From: an archaeon | Lineage (GTDB): Archaea > Nanobdellota > Nanobdellia > Pacearchaeales > GW2011-AR1 | Direction of reading: 5' to 3' | Length of the DNA: 5,316 nt | Assembly: GCA_030638105.1 (NCBI GenBank) | Contig: DAOWFF010000016.1 | Coordinates: 1-5,316, forward strand | Shown: piece by piece, positions 1 to 5,316 of the stretch | How positions within the stretch are numbered: position 1 is the stretch's first letter | Layout: each line of letters opens with the position of its first letter | Position numbers and translations under genes: made by a program | Notes under the pieces: model-generated | What the model was told of the DNA's origin: nothing | Seen by the model: only the letters and a program-made list of their open reading frames with translations | Databases searched by the model: none

Positions 1-660
1 GTTCGAGAAATGCAGGACACTTTTTTCATAAATAAAAAAACAGAATTGCCAGATAAAAAATTAGTAAAAAAAATAAAAGATGCTCATGAAAAAGGCGTTG
101 ACAAAAGCAAGGGGTGGAAATATTCTTGGGATGAAGAAGAAGCAAAAAAACTTGTTTTGCGAACTCATACAACTTGCCTCTCTGCTCAAACACTTGACAA
201 AATAAAATCGCAAAATTCGTCTCAAAAATTCTTTGGCATTGGAAAATGTTTTCGGAATGAAACAGTTGACTGGAGCCATGGCTTTGAGTTCAATCAAACA
301 GAGGGAATCGTCGTAGATGAGAACGCAAACTTCAGACATTTGTTGGGCTATCTAAAACAATTTTTCAAAAAAATGGGCTTTGAAAAAATCAGATTCAGAC
401 CAGCATATTTTCCTTATACAGAACCCTCAGTAGAAATAGATGTTTTCCATCCAGAAAAAAAAGTTTGGTTAGAACTCGGCGGGGCAGGGATTTTCAGACC
501 AGAAGTAACAATTCCTTTGCTCGGGAAAAATGTTCCAGTTCTTGCGTGGGGACCTGGCTTTGACAGGATGCTAATGGACTATTATGAAATAAAAGATTTA
601 AGAGAACTTTACAAAAATGATTTAACTAAATTAAGGAAAATGAAATTTTGGATGAAATGA
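1..660 (+). CDS. pheS: Phenylalanyl-tRNA synthetase alpha subunit, C-terminal catalytic part (5' partial)
   Basis: Catalytic subunit of the cytoplasmic alpha2-beta2 enzyme that activates Phe with ATP and transfers it to tRNA-Phe. The reading frame is open to the left edge: the first residues, VREMQDTFF, match the conserved REMQDTF segment of PheS near class II motif 1, so the ATG at position 10 is internal and not the start. In the 219-residue fragment I see RTHTT (about 54-58), motif 2 with FRNET..WSH..EFNQTEG (about 84-102), the Phe-pocket segment RPAYFPYTEPSVEI (about 133-146), GAGIFRPEV (about 161-169) and motif 3, AWGPGFDRM (about 182-190). Archaeal PheS is about 500 residues, so roughly the N-terminal half, including the tRNA-binding helical part, is outside. 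Motif 3 has GFDR where many family members have Glu before the Arg, a conservative change. The stop overlaps the next start as ATGA. The family call is very secure. Confidence 0.97.
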   Translation, partial: VREMQDTFFINKKTELPDKKLVKKIKDAHEKGVDKSKGWKYSWDEEEAKKLVLRTHTTCLSAQTLDKIKSQNSSQKFFGIGKCFRNETVDWSHGFEFNQTEGIVVDENANFRHLLGYLKQFFKKMGFEKIRFRPAYFPYTEPSVEIDVFHPEKKVWLELGGAGIFRPEVTIPLLGKNVPVLAWGPGFDRMLMDYYEIKDLRELYKNDLTKLRKMKFWMK

Positions 661-950
661 AAATAAAATATGTATCAAGGAAAAAGTTATATCCCGCATT
701 TGGAGAATCAGATATGAAAAATCAAGTAGCATTCGTGAGAGAAGACCTTCCAAAAATTGTTAAAAAATTTGTAAGAGACCACGAGCTGTATCATTTAAAA
801 GATAAATCGCAAAATGTTCTATGGAGAGAAATAAAAGCAAATATATACTCTGCAATAAGACATCCCTTAGGATCTATAATCACCTTAATAATGAGTTTAC
901 AACCTTACAGAATTAAATTATATATTCAAAGGATTAAAAAAGGAAAATAA
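657..950 (+). CDS. Small HExxH (HELYH) zinc-peptidase-like protein between pheS and pheT
   Basis: A 97-residue protein of unknown function. From this start, HELYH lies at about 42-46 and is followed 12 residues later by E58 in the segment REIKAN. HExxH is the zinc-binding and catalytic motif of zincin metallopeptidases, and the E-x-x-A-N spacing recalls the third ligand region of ImmA/IrrE-like (M78) peptidases; that link is inference. After it comes a hydrophobic stretch (about 71-82, PLGSIITLIMSL), possibly one short helix that packs or touches the membrane, then a basic tail. I see no signal peptide. The ATG at 657 overlaps the pheS stop as ATGA, typical of translational coupling. A TTG at 648 in the same frame is an alternative, and an AGGA at 634-637 is better spaced for it (10 bases). 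The gene is placed so as to be co-expressed with PheRS. The fold could be catalytic or merely metal-binding. Confidence 0.8.
   Translation: MKIKYVSRKKLYPAFGESDMKNQVAFVREDLPKIVKKFVRDHELYHLKDKSQNVLWREIKANIYSAIRHPLGSIITLIMSLQPYRIKLYIQRIKKGK
918..926 (+). promoter_or_regulatory. Possible internal TATA box upstream of pheT
   Basis: The AT-only run TTATATATT is centred about 30 bases before the pheT ATG and lies inside the 3' end of the small HELYH gene. The distance would suit an archaeal TATA box with a very short leader. Such runs are common in DNA this AT-rich and the operon layout does not require it, so this is a weak call. Confidence 0.2.
936..944 (+). promoter_or_regulatory. Shine-Dalgarno-like site for pheT
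   Basis: An A-run ending in AGGA (941-944) stands 7 bases before the ATG at 952. It supports this ATG as the start of pheT and suggests that internal genes of the + strand operon use ribosome binding sites, unlike the leaderless-looking genes on the other strand. Confidence 0.5.
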
Positions 951-951
951 A

Positions 952-2595
952 ATGTCAGTTATAAATCTCAATAAAAAACAATTTGAAAAAGAAATCGGAA
1001 AATTAGACGAGAAAATGCAGGATAGAATTTCTATGTTTGGAACTCCGGTTGAAGAAATCAGCGAGGACGAAATTCAGATTGAGGTCTTTCCAAACCGCCC
1101 TGACTTGCTTTCTTATCAAGGATTTAAACGCTCATTCCTTGCATTTTTAGGGAAAAAAACAGGACTTAAAAAATATAAAATAAATCCTCCAGAAAAAAAT
1201 TACAAAGTTCTTATTGATTCTTCTGTGAATGAGGTTCGTCCTTATACTGCCTGTGCGATTGTTAAGGGTCTAAAATTAAATAACGAAAGAATAAAAGAAC
1301 TGATTGAAATTCAGGAAAAACTGCACCTTACCGTCGGAAGAAAAAGAAAAAAAATAGCAATAGGAATTTACCCTTTGGAAAAAATAAAACTGCCGATAAC
1401 TTTCAAGGCATTAGAACCAGATAAAATAAAATTCATTCCTTTAGAATCAAACAGAGAAATGTCTGGTCTGCAAATTCTTCAGAGACATCCAACAGGAAGG
1501 GACTATGCTCATCTTTTGGCAGGCAAGGCAAAATTCCCTATTTTTATTGACGCTGACAAAAATATCTTAAGCATGCCTCCGATAATTAATTCGCAGTTAA
1601 CAGGAAAAATAACTGAAAAAACAAAAGATGTCTTTGTTGAATGTTCTGGTTTTGATTTTGAGATATTAAAAAAATGTTTGAATATAATTGTAACAGGTCT
1701 GGCAGATATGAATGGTAAAATTTACCAGATGGAACTTAAATCTAAAAAATCAAAAACAACACCGGACTTAACAACAGAAAAATTAAAAATTAATCTGGAA
1801 AATGTGAATAAACTTTTGGGCCTAACTCTTAATGAGAAACAACTGAAACAATTAATTGAAAAAATGGGGCATGGTTATGAAAAGGGTTTTGTCGAAATTC
1901 CCTCGTGGAGAACAGATATTTTACATGAAGTTGATTTAATTGAAGATGTTGCGATTGCTTATGGTTATGAAAATTTTATCCCAGAAATTCCAAAGATTTC
2001 AACAATTGGAAAGGAAAACCCCGAAGAGATAATCAAAAGAAAAATTTCAGAAATTCTTGTTGGAGTTAATATGCTTGAGGTCTCAAATTATCATTTGACA
2101 AATAAAAAAGATCAGTTTACAAAAATGGGAATTCAAAAAACTCACGAAAAAAATTTTGTAGAAATTGAAAATTCAAAAACCGACTACACGATTTTAAGAA
2201 AAGACATCACGCATTATTTATTAAAAAATTTGTCAGAAAATATTGACTCAGAATACCCCCAAGCAATTTTTGAGATTGGAAAGGTCTTTAGATTAGATGA
2301 TAAGATTAAAGAAAGCGAAAAATTAGCGATGGCAATTACCCCAGGGAATTTTACAGAAGTAAAGCAAGTTCTTGAATATTTATTTAAAATGATTGACATT
2401 AGAATAAAACTTATAGAATCGGAAAATTTTCCCCCGCACTTTATTGAAGGAAGAGTTGCAGAAATAATTCTGGAAAACAAGAAAATAGGATTTGTCGGAG
2501 AAATTCATCCGAAAATTTTAAAGAACTGGAAAATAAAAATGCCAGTTGCAATTTTTGAAATTAATTTGGGAGATGTTTTTGAGAGATTAGAATGA
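952..2595 (+). CDS. pheT: Phenylalanyl-tRNA synthetase beta subunit, archaeal type
   Basis: Partner of PheS in the tetrameric tRNA-Phe synthetase; it carries the structural and editing domains. The 547 residues match the usual archaeal length of about 550. In order: an N-terminal B1-type segment with VFPNRPDLLSYQGFKR (about 45-60); the B3/4 editing domain (about 95-255), with SMPPIINSQLTGKIT (about 207-221) and FVECSGFD; the B5 domain (about 273-342), with PSWRTDILHEVDLIEDVAIAYGY; and the catalytic-like core (about 355-547), with VEIENSKTDYTILR, AIFEIGKVF and GFVGEIHPKIL. The bacterial C-terminal anticodon-binding domain and the bacterial B2 EMAP-like domain are absent, as expected for archaeal and eukaryotic forms. 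The start at 952 follows the previous stop by one base and has AGGA at good spacing. The stop overlaps the next ATG by 4 bases. Confidence 0.97.
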   Translation: MSVINLNKKQFEKEIGKLDEKMQDRISMFGTPVEEISEDEIQIEVFPNRPDLLSYQGFKRSFLAFLGKKTGLKKYKINPPEKNYKVLIDSSVNEVRPYTACAIVKGLKLNNERIKELIEIQEKLHLTVGRKRKKIAIGIYPLEKIKLPITFKALEPDKIKFIPLESNREMSGLQILQRHPTGRDYAHLLAGKAKFPIFIDADKNILSMPPIINSQLTGKITEKTKDVFVECSGFDFEILKKCLNIIVTGLADMNGKIYQMELKSKKSKTTPDLTTEKLKINLENVNKLLGLTLNEKQLKQLIEKMGHGYEKGFVEIPSWRTDILHEVDLIEDVAIAYGYENFIPEIPKISTIGKENPEEIIKRKISEILVGVNMLEVSNYHLTNKKDQFTKMGIQKTHEKNFVEIENSKTDYTILRKDITHYLLKNLSENIDSEYPQAIFEIGKVFRLDDKIKESEKLAMAITPGNFTEVKQVLEYLFKMIDIRIKLIESENFPPHFIEGRVAEIILENKKIGFVGEIHPKILKNWKIKMPVAIFEINLGDVFERLE

Positions 2596-2978
2596 AAATA
2601 CTTTTTATCTGCAAACACAATAAAACAAGAAGTAAGATAGCGGAAACATTTTTTAAAAAGCTAGACAAAAATAAAAAACATAAAGTAAAAAGTGCGGGGA
2701 TTATCAAAGGACGTCCAATTAGCAAGGAAGAAATAAAATTCTTCAAAAACTATAAACTAAAAATAAATTCAAAACCCCAATCACTCTCAACAAACAGGGT
2801 AAGATGGGCTGATTTGATTATAATAGTAGCAGACAATGTCCCAAAATCAATCTTCAAAGGGGAAAAAATTAAGATATGGAAAATTCCTGATGCAAACATA
2901 GAAGAAAAGAAAAAGATAAAAAAATTAATTTCAAGGATAGAGTTAAATATAAAAAGATTGGTAAAAGAAATCGATTAA
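2592..2978 (+). CDS. Low-molecular-weight protein tyrosine phosphatase / arsenate reductase-fold protein
   Basis: A 128-residue cytoplasmic protein of the LMW-PTP/ArsC fold. The N-terminus MKILFICKHNKTRSKIAE contains the P-loop C-x5-R-S (C7 to R13), which forms the phosphocysteine nucleophile loop in this family. Downstream, KSAGIIKGRPISKEE...INSKPQSLS (about 33-65) matches the family pattern SAG...G.P...A...L...G....H.S. The stretch WADLIIIVAD (about 72-81) is the central strand, and WKIPDANIEE (about 96-105) holds D100 where the general acid Asp of the family sits, with Ala instead of the usual Pro after it. Such proteins dephosphorylate phosphotyrosine or reduce arsenate; I see no extra C-terminal Cys pair to favour an arsenate reductase, so phosphatase is more likely, substrate unknown. 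The ATGA overlap with pheT, with a weak GAGAG at 2581-2585, implies coupled translation. The stop overlaps the convergent gene by 4 bases. Confidence 0.85.
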   Translation: MKILFICKHNKTRSKIAETFFKKLDKNKKHKVKSAGIIKGRPISKEEIKFFKNYKLKINSKPQSLSTNRVRWADLIIIVADNVPKSIFKGEKIKIWKIPDANIEEKKKIKKLISRIELNIKRLVKEID

Positions 2979-3748
2979 TATATTAAAGAATTAGCAAATT
3001 CAGAGGCATAAATTAATTCTGCTAACATTTGGGTCTTGTCTTTTTCCACTTTAAAACCATTAATTAAATCTCTTTTTATTTTACTTAATATTTTAAGTTT
3101 TCTATTTTTTTTAATACTTTCAGAATTTTTCTTAGATACTTTAATATCATAAAAAGACGTGAAATTTTTTCTTAGAAGATTATTTAGATTTCCCTTTTCG
3201 CCACCATGAAAATATATTTGATTACTTCCTTTTATTTTGGGTTTAGATTCAGGAACAATTATCACTTTTTGAGAAACATATGGTTTCATAGGGAAACATG
3301 CTCTATCAGTTAGCCATTTATAACCCATTTTTTTAACAATACTGAACGTGTTCCCTCCAAACAGATGATTAGGCGGGACATAAAGTTCGGGTTCTCTTCC
3401 AAAAACTTTCTTGAGTTTTTCCCTTCCTTGCCTCATGAATTTTTCTTGTTTTTTACCAGAAATTTTTCCAAACCATAAACAATAATTTTCATGATGAGGA
3501 CCGATTTTTATTTTATTCTTTTTTCGATACCCCACACATTTGTTACATATGTGAGTTAACCCCTGTTGACCTAACACATAATTCTTTTTCTTGAATAATT
3601 TCTTAAAATATTTTATTTGACATTTCTTAATAAGAGGAATTTGAATCGGAGCAAGAGAAATTGCAATTGGACCTTTCTCTGCTAATTTTTTAACTATCTC
3701 AAAAGAGTTTTTATCAAAAGTTTCGAGATGAATATTTACAATCACCAT
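2975..3748 (-). CDS. Polysaccharide deacetylase-fold (NodB/DUF2334-like) protein
   Basis: A 257-residue protein resembling divergent carbohydrate esterase 4 / DUF2334-like proteins. Seen in the sequence: a possible N-terminal motif 1 with acidic residues, HLETFD (7-12); LGQQGLTHICNKC (about 59-71), resembling the family's GxHGYTH metal motif with Gln in place of the first His and H66 kept; HHENYC (85-90); a helix GREKLKKVFG, then the hallmark VPPNHLFGGNT (about 124-134) and KKMGYKWLTDRA (about 139-150); and IYFHGGE (about 178-184), probably the last active-site His. These enzymes remove acetyl groups from N-acetylated sugars using a divalent metal. The CxxC at 68-71 and C90 are unusual and might bind zinc. 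I see no signal peptide or membrane helix, so it probably acts in the cytoplasm, perhaps on a soluble sugar or sugar-lipid. The ATG lies 22 bases downstream of a TATA box with no ribosome binding site. The fold is fairly likely; the substrate is unknown. Confidence 0.75.
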   Translation of the reverse strand: MVIVNIHLETFDKNSFEIVKKLAEKGPIAISLAPIQIPLIKKCQIKYFKKLFKKKNYVLGQQGLTHICNKCVGYRKKNKIKIGPHHENYCLWFGKISGKKQEKFMRQGREKLKKVFGREPELYVPPNHLFGGNTFSIVKKMGYKWLTDRACFPMKPYVSQKVIIVPESKPKIKGSNQIYFHGGEKGNLNNLLRKNFTSFYDIKVSKKNSESIKKNRKLKILSKIKRDLINGFKVEKDKTQMLAELIYASEFANSLIY

Positions 3749-3769
3749 AATTAAAAGACAAAATCTGAC

Positions 3770-3784
3770 TATAAAAATTATTCT
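3770..3784 (-). promoter_or_regulatory. Archaeal TATA-box promoter for the deacetylase-fold gene
   Basis: Read on the - strand this is AGAATAATTTTTATA. Its TTTATA core (3770-3775) ends 22 bases before the A of the ATG at 3748, the place expected for a TATA box driving a leaderless transcript that starts at or beside the ATG. It overlaps the stop codon of the upstream kinase gene. The same 15 bases recur at 4408-4422 with the same spacing. No Shine-Dalgarno sequence is visible before the ATG. Confidence 0.6.
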
Positions 3785-4386
3785 TTTTTAGTTAATTTAT
3801 CAAGTTTTATAAAAAGAGGTTTTAAATTTAATTTATTTTCATTTTCAATAACAATGTCGGCTTTTATCTTTTTTCCAAATTCTTTCCATTCCAGAGTCCA
3901 TCTTTTTATCTCTCTATCAAAATGAGGATCACGACAATTCTTTTTTTCAAAAATTCTTTGCTCGAGTATTTTTCTGGAAGTTTTAATTCTTATAAGAAAT
4001 ATTGTATATTTCTTATTTTTAAACATTGAAAAAATTTCTTTATACCTTCTGTCAATACCGCTGTCCAAAATAATTAATTTATTTTCAAGAGAGTAATTTA
4101 AAAAAAGCCAAAATAAATATTTTTCTAAAATAGGATCAACATAATCCAGATTTTCAGGATTTTCTTCATCTTCTTTTTTTAATAAGTTATGAATTATTTG
4201 TCGGATGCCATCATTCCTAATTCTAATTCCAGAATATTTTTTTTCAAGAATTTTTGAAATATATGTTTTTCCTGAGCCAGGGATTCCAGAAAAACAAATT
4301 AATAATTTTTTGTTCGGAACTGAAATATTTTTAAATTTTTTAAAATGTTCTTTATAAATTTTTTTAAATAAACTTAAATCTTTCAT
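3778..4386 (-). CDS. P-loop kinase-like ATPase (AAA_33 / zeta-like family)
   Basis: A 202-residue soluble protein with the plan of small P-loop kinases. The Walker A motif GIPGSGKT is at 34-41, after the strand KLLICFS. IRIRNDGIRQII (about 54-65) is the usual strand plus Asp (D59) that binds or activates the phosphate acceptor. LIILDSGIDRRY (about 104-115) is the Walker B-like strand with conserved Asp and Arg. A lid-like basic region follows, with RIFEKKNCRDPHFDREIKRW (about 144-163), then KADIVIENE (about 175-183), the final strand, where related kinases contact the adenine. It probably phosphorylates a small molecule, RNA or nucleotide with ATP; the substrate cannot be read from sequence, and members of this superfamily include PSTK-like, zeta-toxin-like and polynucleotide kinases. 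I see no antitoxin partner next to it. The start is supported by a TATA box 22 bases upstream and no ribosome binding site. Its 3' end carries the promoter of the next gene. Confidence 0.85.
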   Translation of the reverse strand: MKDLSLFKKIYKEHFKKFKNISVPNKKLLICFSGIPGSGKTYISKILEKKYSGIRIRNDGIRQIIHNLLKKEDEENPENLDYVDPILEKYLFWLFLNYSLENKLIILDSGIDRRYKEIFSMFKNKKYTIFLIRIKTSRKILEQRIFEKKNCRDPHFDREIKRWTLEWKEFGKKIKADIVIENENKLNLKPLFIKLDKLTKKE

Positions 4387-4407
4387 AAATCAAATAAGAA
4401 TTTGGGG

Positions 4408-4422
4408 TATAAAAATTATTCT
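4408..4422 (-). promoter_or_regulatory. Archaeal TATA-box promoter for the P-loop kinase gene
   Basis: On the - strand this reads AGAATAATTTTTATA, followed by CCCC. The TTTATA core (4408-4413) ends 22 bases before the A of the ATG at 4386, which suits a leaderless transcript. It lies in the 40-base gap just after the stop of the Cys-rich gene. It is identical over 15 bases and in spacing to the site at 3770-3784. Confidence 0.65.
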
Positions 4423-4426
4423 GTTA

Positions 4427-4873
4427 TTAAAACATCTTACCTTTACAAAGGTTAACCTGTTCTTCTCCACTAGGACAATAGTGTCTAAATCGTCCGCAAC
4501 TTAGAGGGGAGTTTCCAAATTCAGTTATATATTTATTCAAATCCGGAAAAAACCAACACGCTTCATCTTCTATACCTCTTTTATCTAAAATTTTTCTAAT
4601 TTCACAATAAAGTTCAGGTTCTTCTTTTGGAAGTTCTTTTATTCTAGTTTTGCCTATAACCATAAAAGCGGGGTCTTTTCTTATATCTACAATCATCCCT
4701 TTTTTAACAGCGTCTATTGATTCATCTTCCTGCGAAGGCATTGTTTCCATACAATGTTCATAAGGGCAATCCAATCCCTGCTCTCTAAATTTTTCATTAA
4801 ACCTTTTATCTGGAACATAACCTACCCCGTATTCTCCCAATACCTCATCTTCTAATTTAAATTTTTCTATCAT
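4427..4873 (-). CDS. Cysteine-rich protein of unknown function
   Basis: I do not recognise this 148-residue protein. It has seven Cys: C36 and C41 in CPYEHC, C90, C106, and C126, C133 and C143 in the C-terminal segment CGRFRHYCPSGEEQVNLC, where His131 lies nearby. This spacing suggests a structural zinc or other metal site, but no standard ribbon motif is evident. The N-terminus has GEYGVGYVPDKRF; the middle, KKGMIVDIRKDPAFMVIGKT (about 57-76), looks like a small beta-rich region. There is no signal peptide or membrane segment. The protein is more acidic and less Lys- and Asn-rich than its neighbours (about 15 Lys in 148), so it could be more constrained or of different origin. The ATG at 4873 stands 24 bases after a good TATA box with no ribosome binding site, supporting this start and a leaderless message. 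It is a real gene by length, start signal and codon pattern. Confidence 0.7.
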   Translation of the reverse strand: MIEKFKLEDEVLGEYGVGYVPDKRFNEKFREQGLDCPYEHCMETMPSQEDESIDAVKKGMIVDIRKDPAFMVIGKTRIKELPKEEPELYCEIRKILDKRGIEDEACWFFPDLNKYITEFGNSPLSCGRFRHYCPSGEEQVNLCKGKMF

Positions 4874-4894
4874 GATAATCTAAAAAATTATTTA

Positions 4895-4907
4895 CTTATA
4901 AACCTTT
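4895..4907 (-). promoter_or_regulatory. Archaeal BRE/TATA promoter for the Cys-rich gene
   Basis: On the - strand this reads AAAGGTTTATAAG. The purine-rich AAAGG preceding the TTTATAA core resembles a BRE plus TATA box. The core (4897-4902) ends 24 bases before the ATG at 4873, so the transcript probably starts at or a few bases before the ATG. It is the clearest promoter of the window and sits in the longest gap (4874-4961), which otherwise shows nothing I can name. Confidence 0.65.
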
Positions 4908-4961
4908 CTATTGTAACCACTTTAGAGAAATAACTAACCAATTTTATTCATTAAATTTATC

Positions 4962-5309
4962 TCAACCAAAATAATTTTTCCCGTTTACCTCAACCTTGTT
5001 GTCCCAGTTCTTTTTTATAACCCCGAGAACATTCAAAATATCTTTTTTAATTTCCTGCCAGACATTGTAGGACTCCTTGATAAATTTAACTTCTTTTTCT
5101 TCGGAAAATTCAACATCCAGTTCAATTAAATTAATTTCCATCTTCGCCAGTTTCTTGTAAACATCTGTAAGTTTCTTTTTTTCATCTGAACCAATTGACT
5201 TTACAACAGAAAATATAAATATCGGAACATTCACAGGATTCAAAATATTTTCAATGAACCTCAAATAATTCGCAAACTTGTCAGCAACGAATTTCCGTAT
5301 TTCCCTCAT
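4962..5309 (-). CDS. Small helical protein of unknown function (possibly 5' partial)
   Basis: An unrecognised protein of 115 residues from the ATG at 5309. The frame stays open through the last seven bases of the window, so a start further upstream outside the window is possible; no promoter can be judged from so little sequence. The sequence looks mostly alpha-helical: MREIRKFVADKFANYLRFIENIL (about 1-23), a hydrophobic turn NPVNVPIFIFSVV (about 24-36), then charged helices SDEKKKLTDVYKKLAKMEINLIELDVEF and EEKEVKFIKESYNVWQEIKKDILNVLGVIKKNW with heptad-like spacing, suggesting a helical bundle or coiled coil. The hydrophobic turn is too short to be a sure membrane span. It has no Cys and no catalytic motif I can name. 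An 88-base gap separates its stop from the next gene, which has its own promoter, so the two are probably not tightly co-transcribed. Confidence 0.6.
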   Translation of the reverse strand: MREIRKFVADKFANYLRFIENILNPVNVPIFIFSVVKSIGSDEKKKLTDVYKKLAKMEINLIELDVEFSEEKEVKFIKESYNVWQEIKKDILNVLGVIKKNWDNKVEVNGKNYFG

Positions 5310-5316
5310 AAGAAAA

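Noticed and set aside
10..12. ATG at 10 as the start of pheS
   Set aside because: The preceding codons encode VRE of the conserved REMQDTF block, so the gene continues beyond the left edge.
61..339. Open frame of 92 codons on the - strand inside pheS
   Set aside because: It lies wholly antisense to conserved class II synthetase motifs; its Phe- and Cys-rich translation is what antisense of Lys-rich coding gives.
2214..2480. Open frame of 88 codons on the - strand inside pheT
   Set aside because: Antisense to the conserved catalytic-like core of PheT, with no promoter or recognisable product.
2561..2746. Open frame of 61 codons on the - strand with a Leu/Ile-rich, membrane-like translation
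   Set aside because: Antisense to the pheT end and the phosphatase P-loop; the hydrophobic look comes from reading Lys/Asn-rich coding in reverse.
3778..4386. Zeta-toxin type toxin-antitoxin system
   Set aside because: The kinase fold alone does not show toxicity, and neither neighbour resembles a small antitoxin; the upstream gene is a Cys-rich protein with its own promoter.
4880..4889. Short T-run on the - strand as a terminator for the 115-residue gene
   Set aside because: Six T's between a TATA box and the next ATG in AT-rich DNA are not distinctive; position would clash with the next gene's start region.

Overview
The window is strongly AT-rich (roughly two thirds A+T or more by eye) and its proteins are rich in Lys, Ile and Asn. 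The central gene is a phenylalanyl-tRNA synthetase beta subunit of the short archaeal/eukaryotic type (547 residues, with no bacterial C-terminal anticodon-binding domain and no EMAP-like insertion). Upstream of it lies the catalytic C-terminal part of an archaeal-type alpha subunit. Together with TATA-box promoters lacking ribosome binding sites, compact gene packing and many small orphan proteins, this points to an archaeon. A DPANN-type lineage such as Pacearchaeota or Woesearchaeota is my best inference, but it cannot be proven from the window.

The left half (1-2978, + strand) is a tight cluster: pheS (5' end outside the window), a 97-residue protein with an HELYH zinc-peptidase-like motif, pheT, and a low-molecular-weight phosphatase-fold protein. 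The pheS/small-gene and pheT/phosphatase junctions are both 4-base ATGA overlaps. The small gene and pheT are separated by one base, with a Shine-Dalgarno-like AGGA before pheT. This looks like one co-translated operon. PheS and PheT form the heterotetrameric synthetase that charges tRNA-Phe; the roles of the two accessory proteins are unknown.

The right half (2975-5309, - strand) holds four genes pointing towards the first cluster. In transcription order they are a helical 115-residue orphan (its 5' end may lie beyond the window), a cysteine-rich 148-residue orphan, a P-loop kinase-like protein, and a polysaccharide-deacetylase-fold protein. The last three each have a TATA-like box 22-24 bases upstream of the ATG and no visible ribosome binding site, as expected for leaderless archaeal messages. 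Two of these promoters share an identical 15-base sequence at an identical distance from the ATG. The two clusters converge and overlap by 4 bases at their stop codons.

There is no gene-free stretch over 300 bases; the longest gap is 88 bases (4874-4961). I see no RNA genes, CRISPR array, insertion sequences or defence system. The most notable items are the minimal HExxH protein lodged between pheS and pheT, the phosphatase coupled to pheT, the shared leaderless promoter and the orphan Cys-rich protein.
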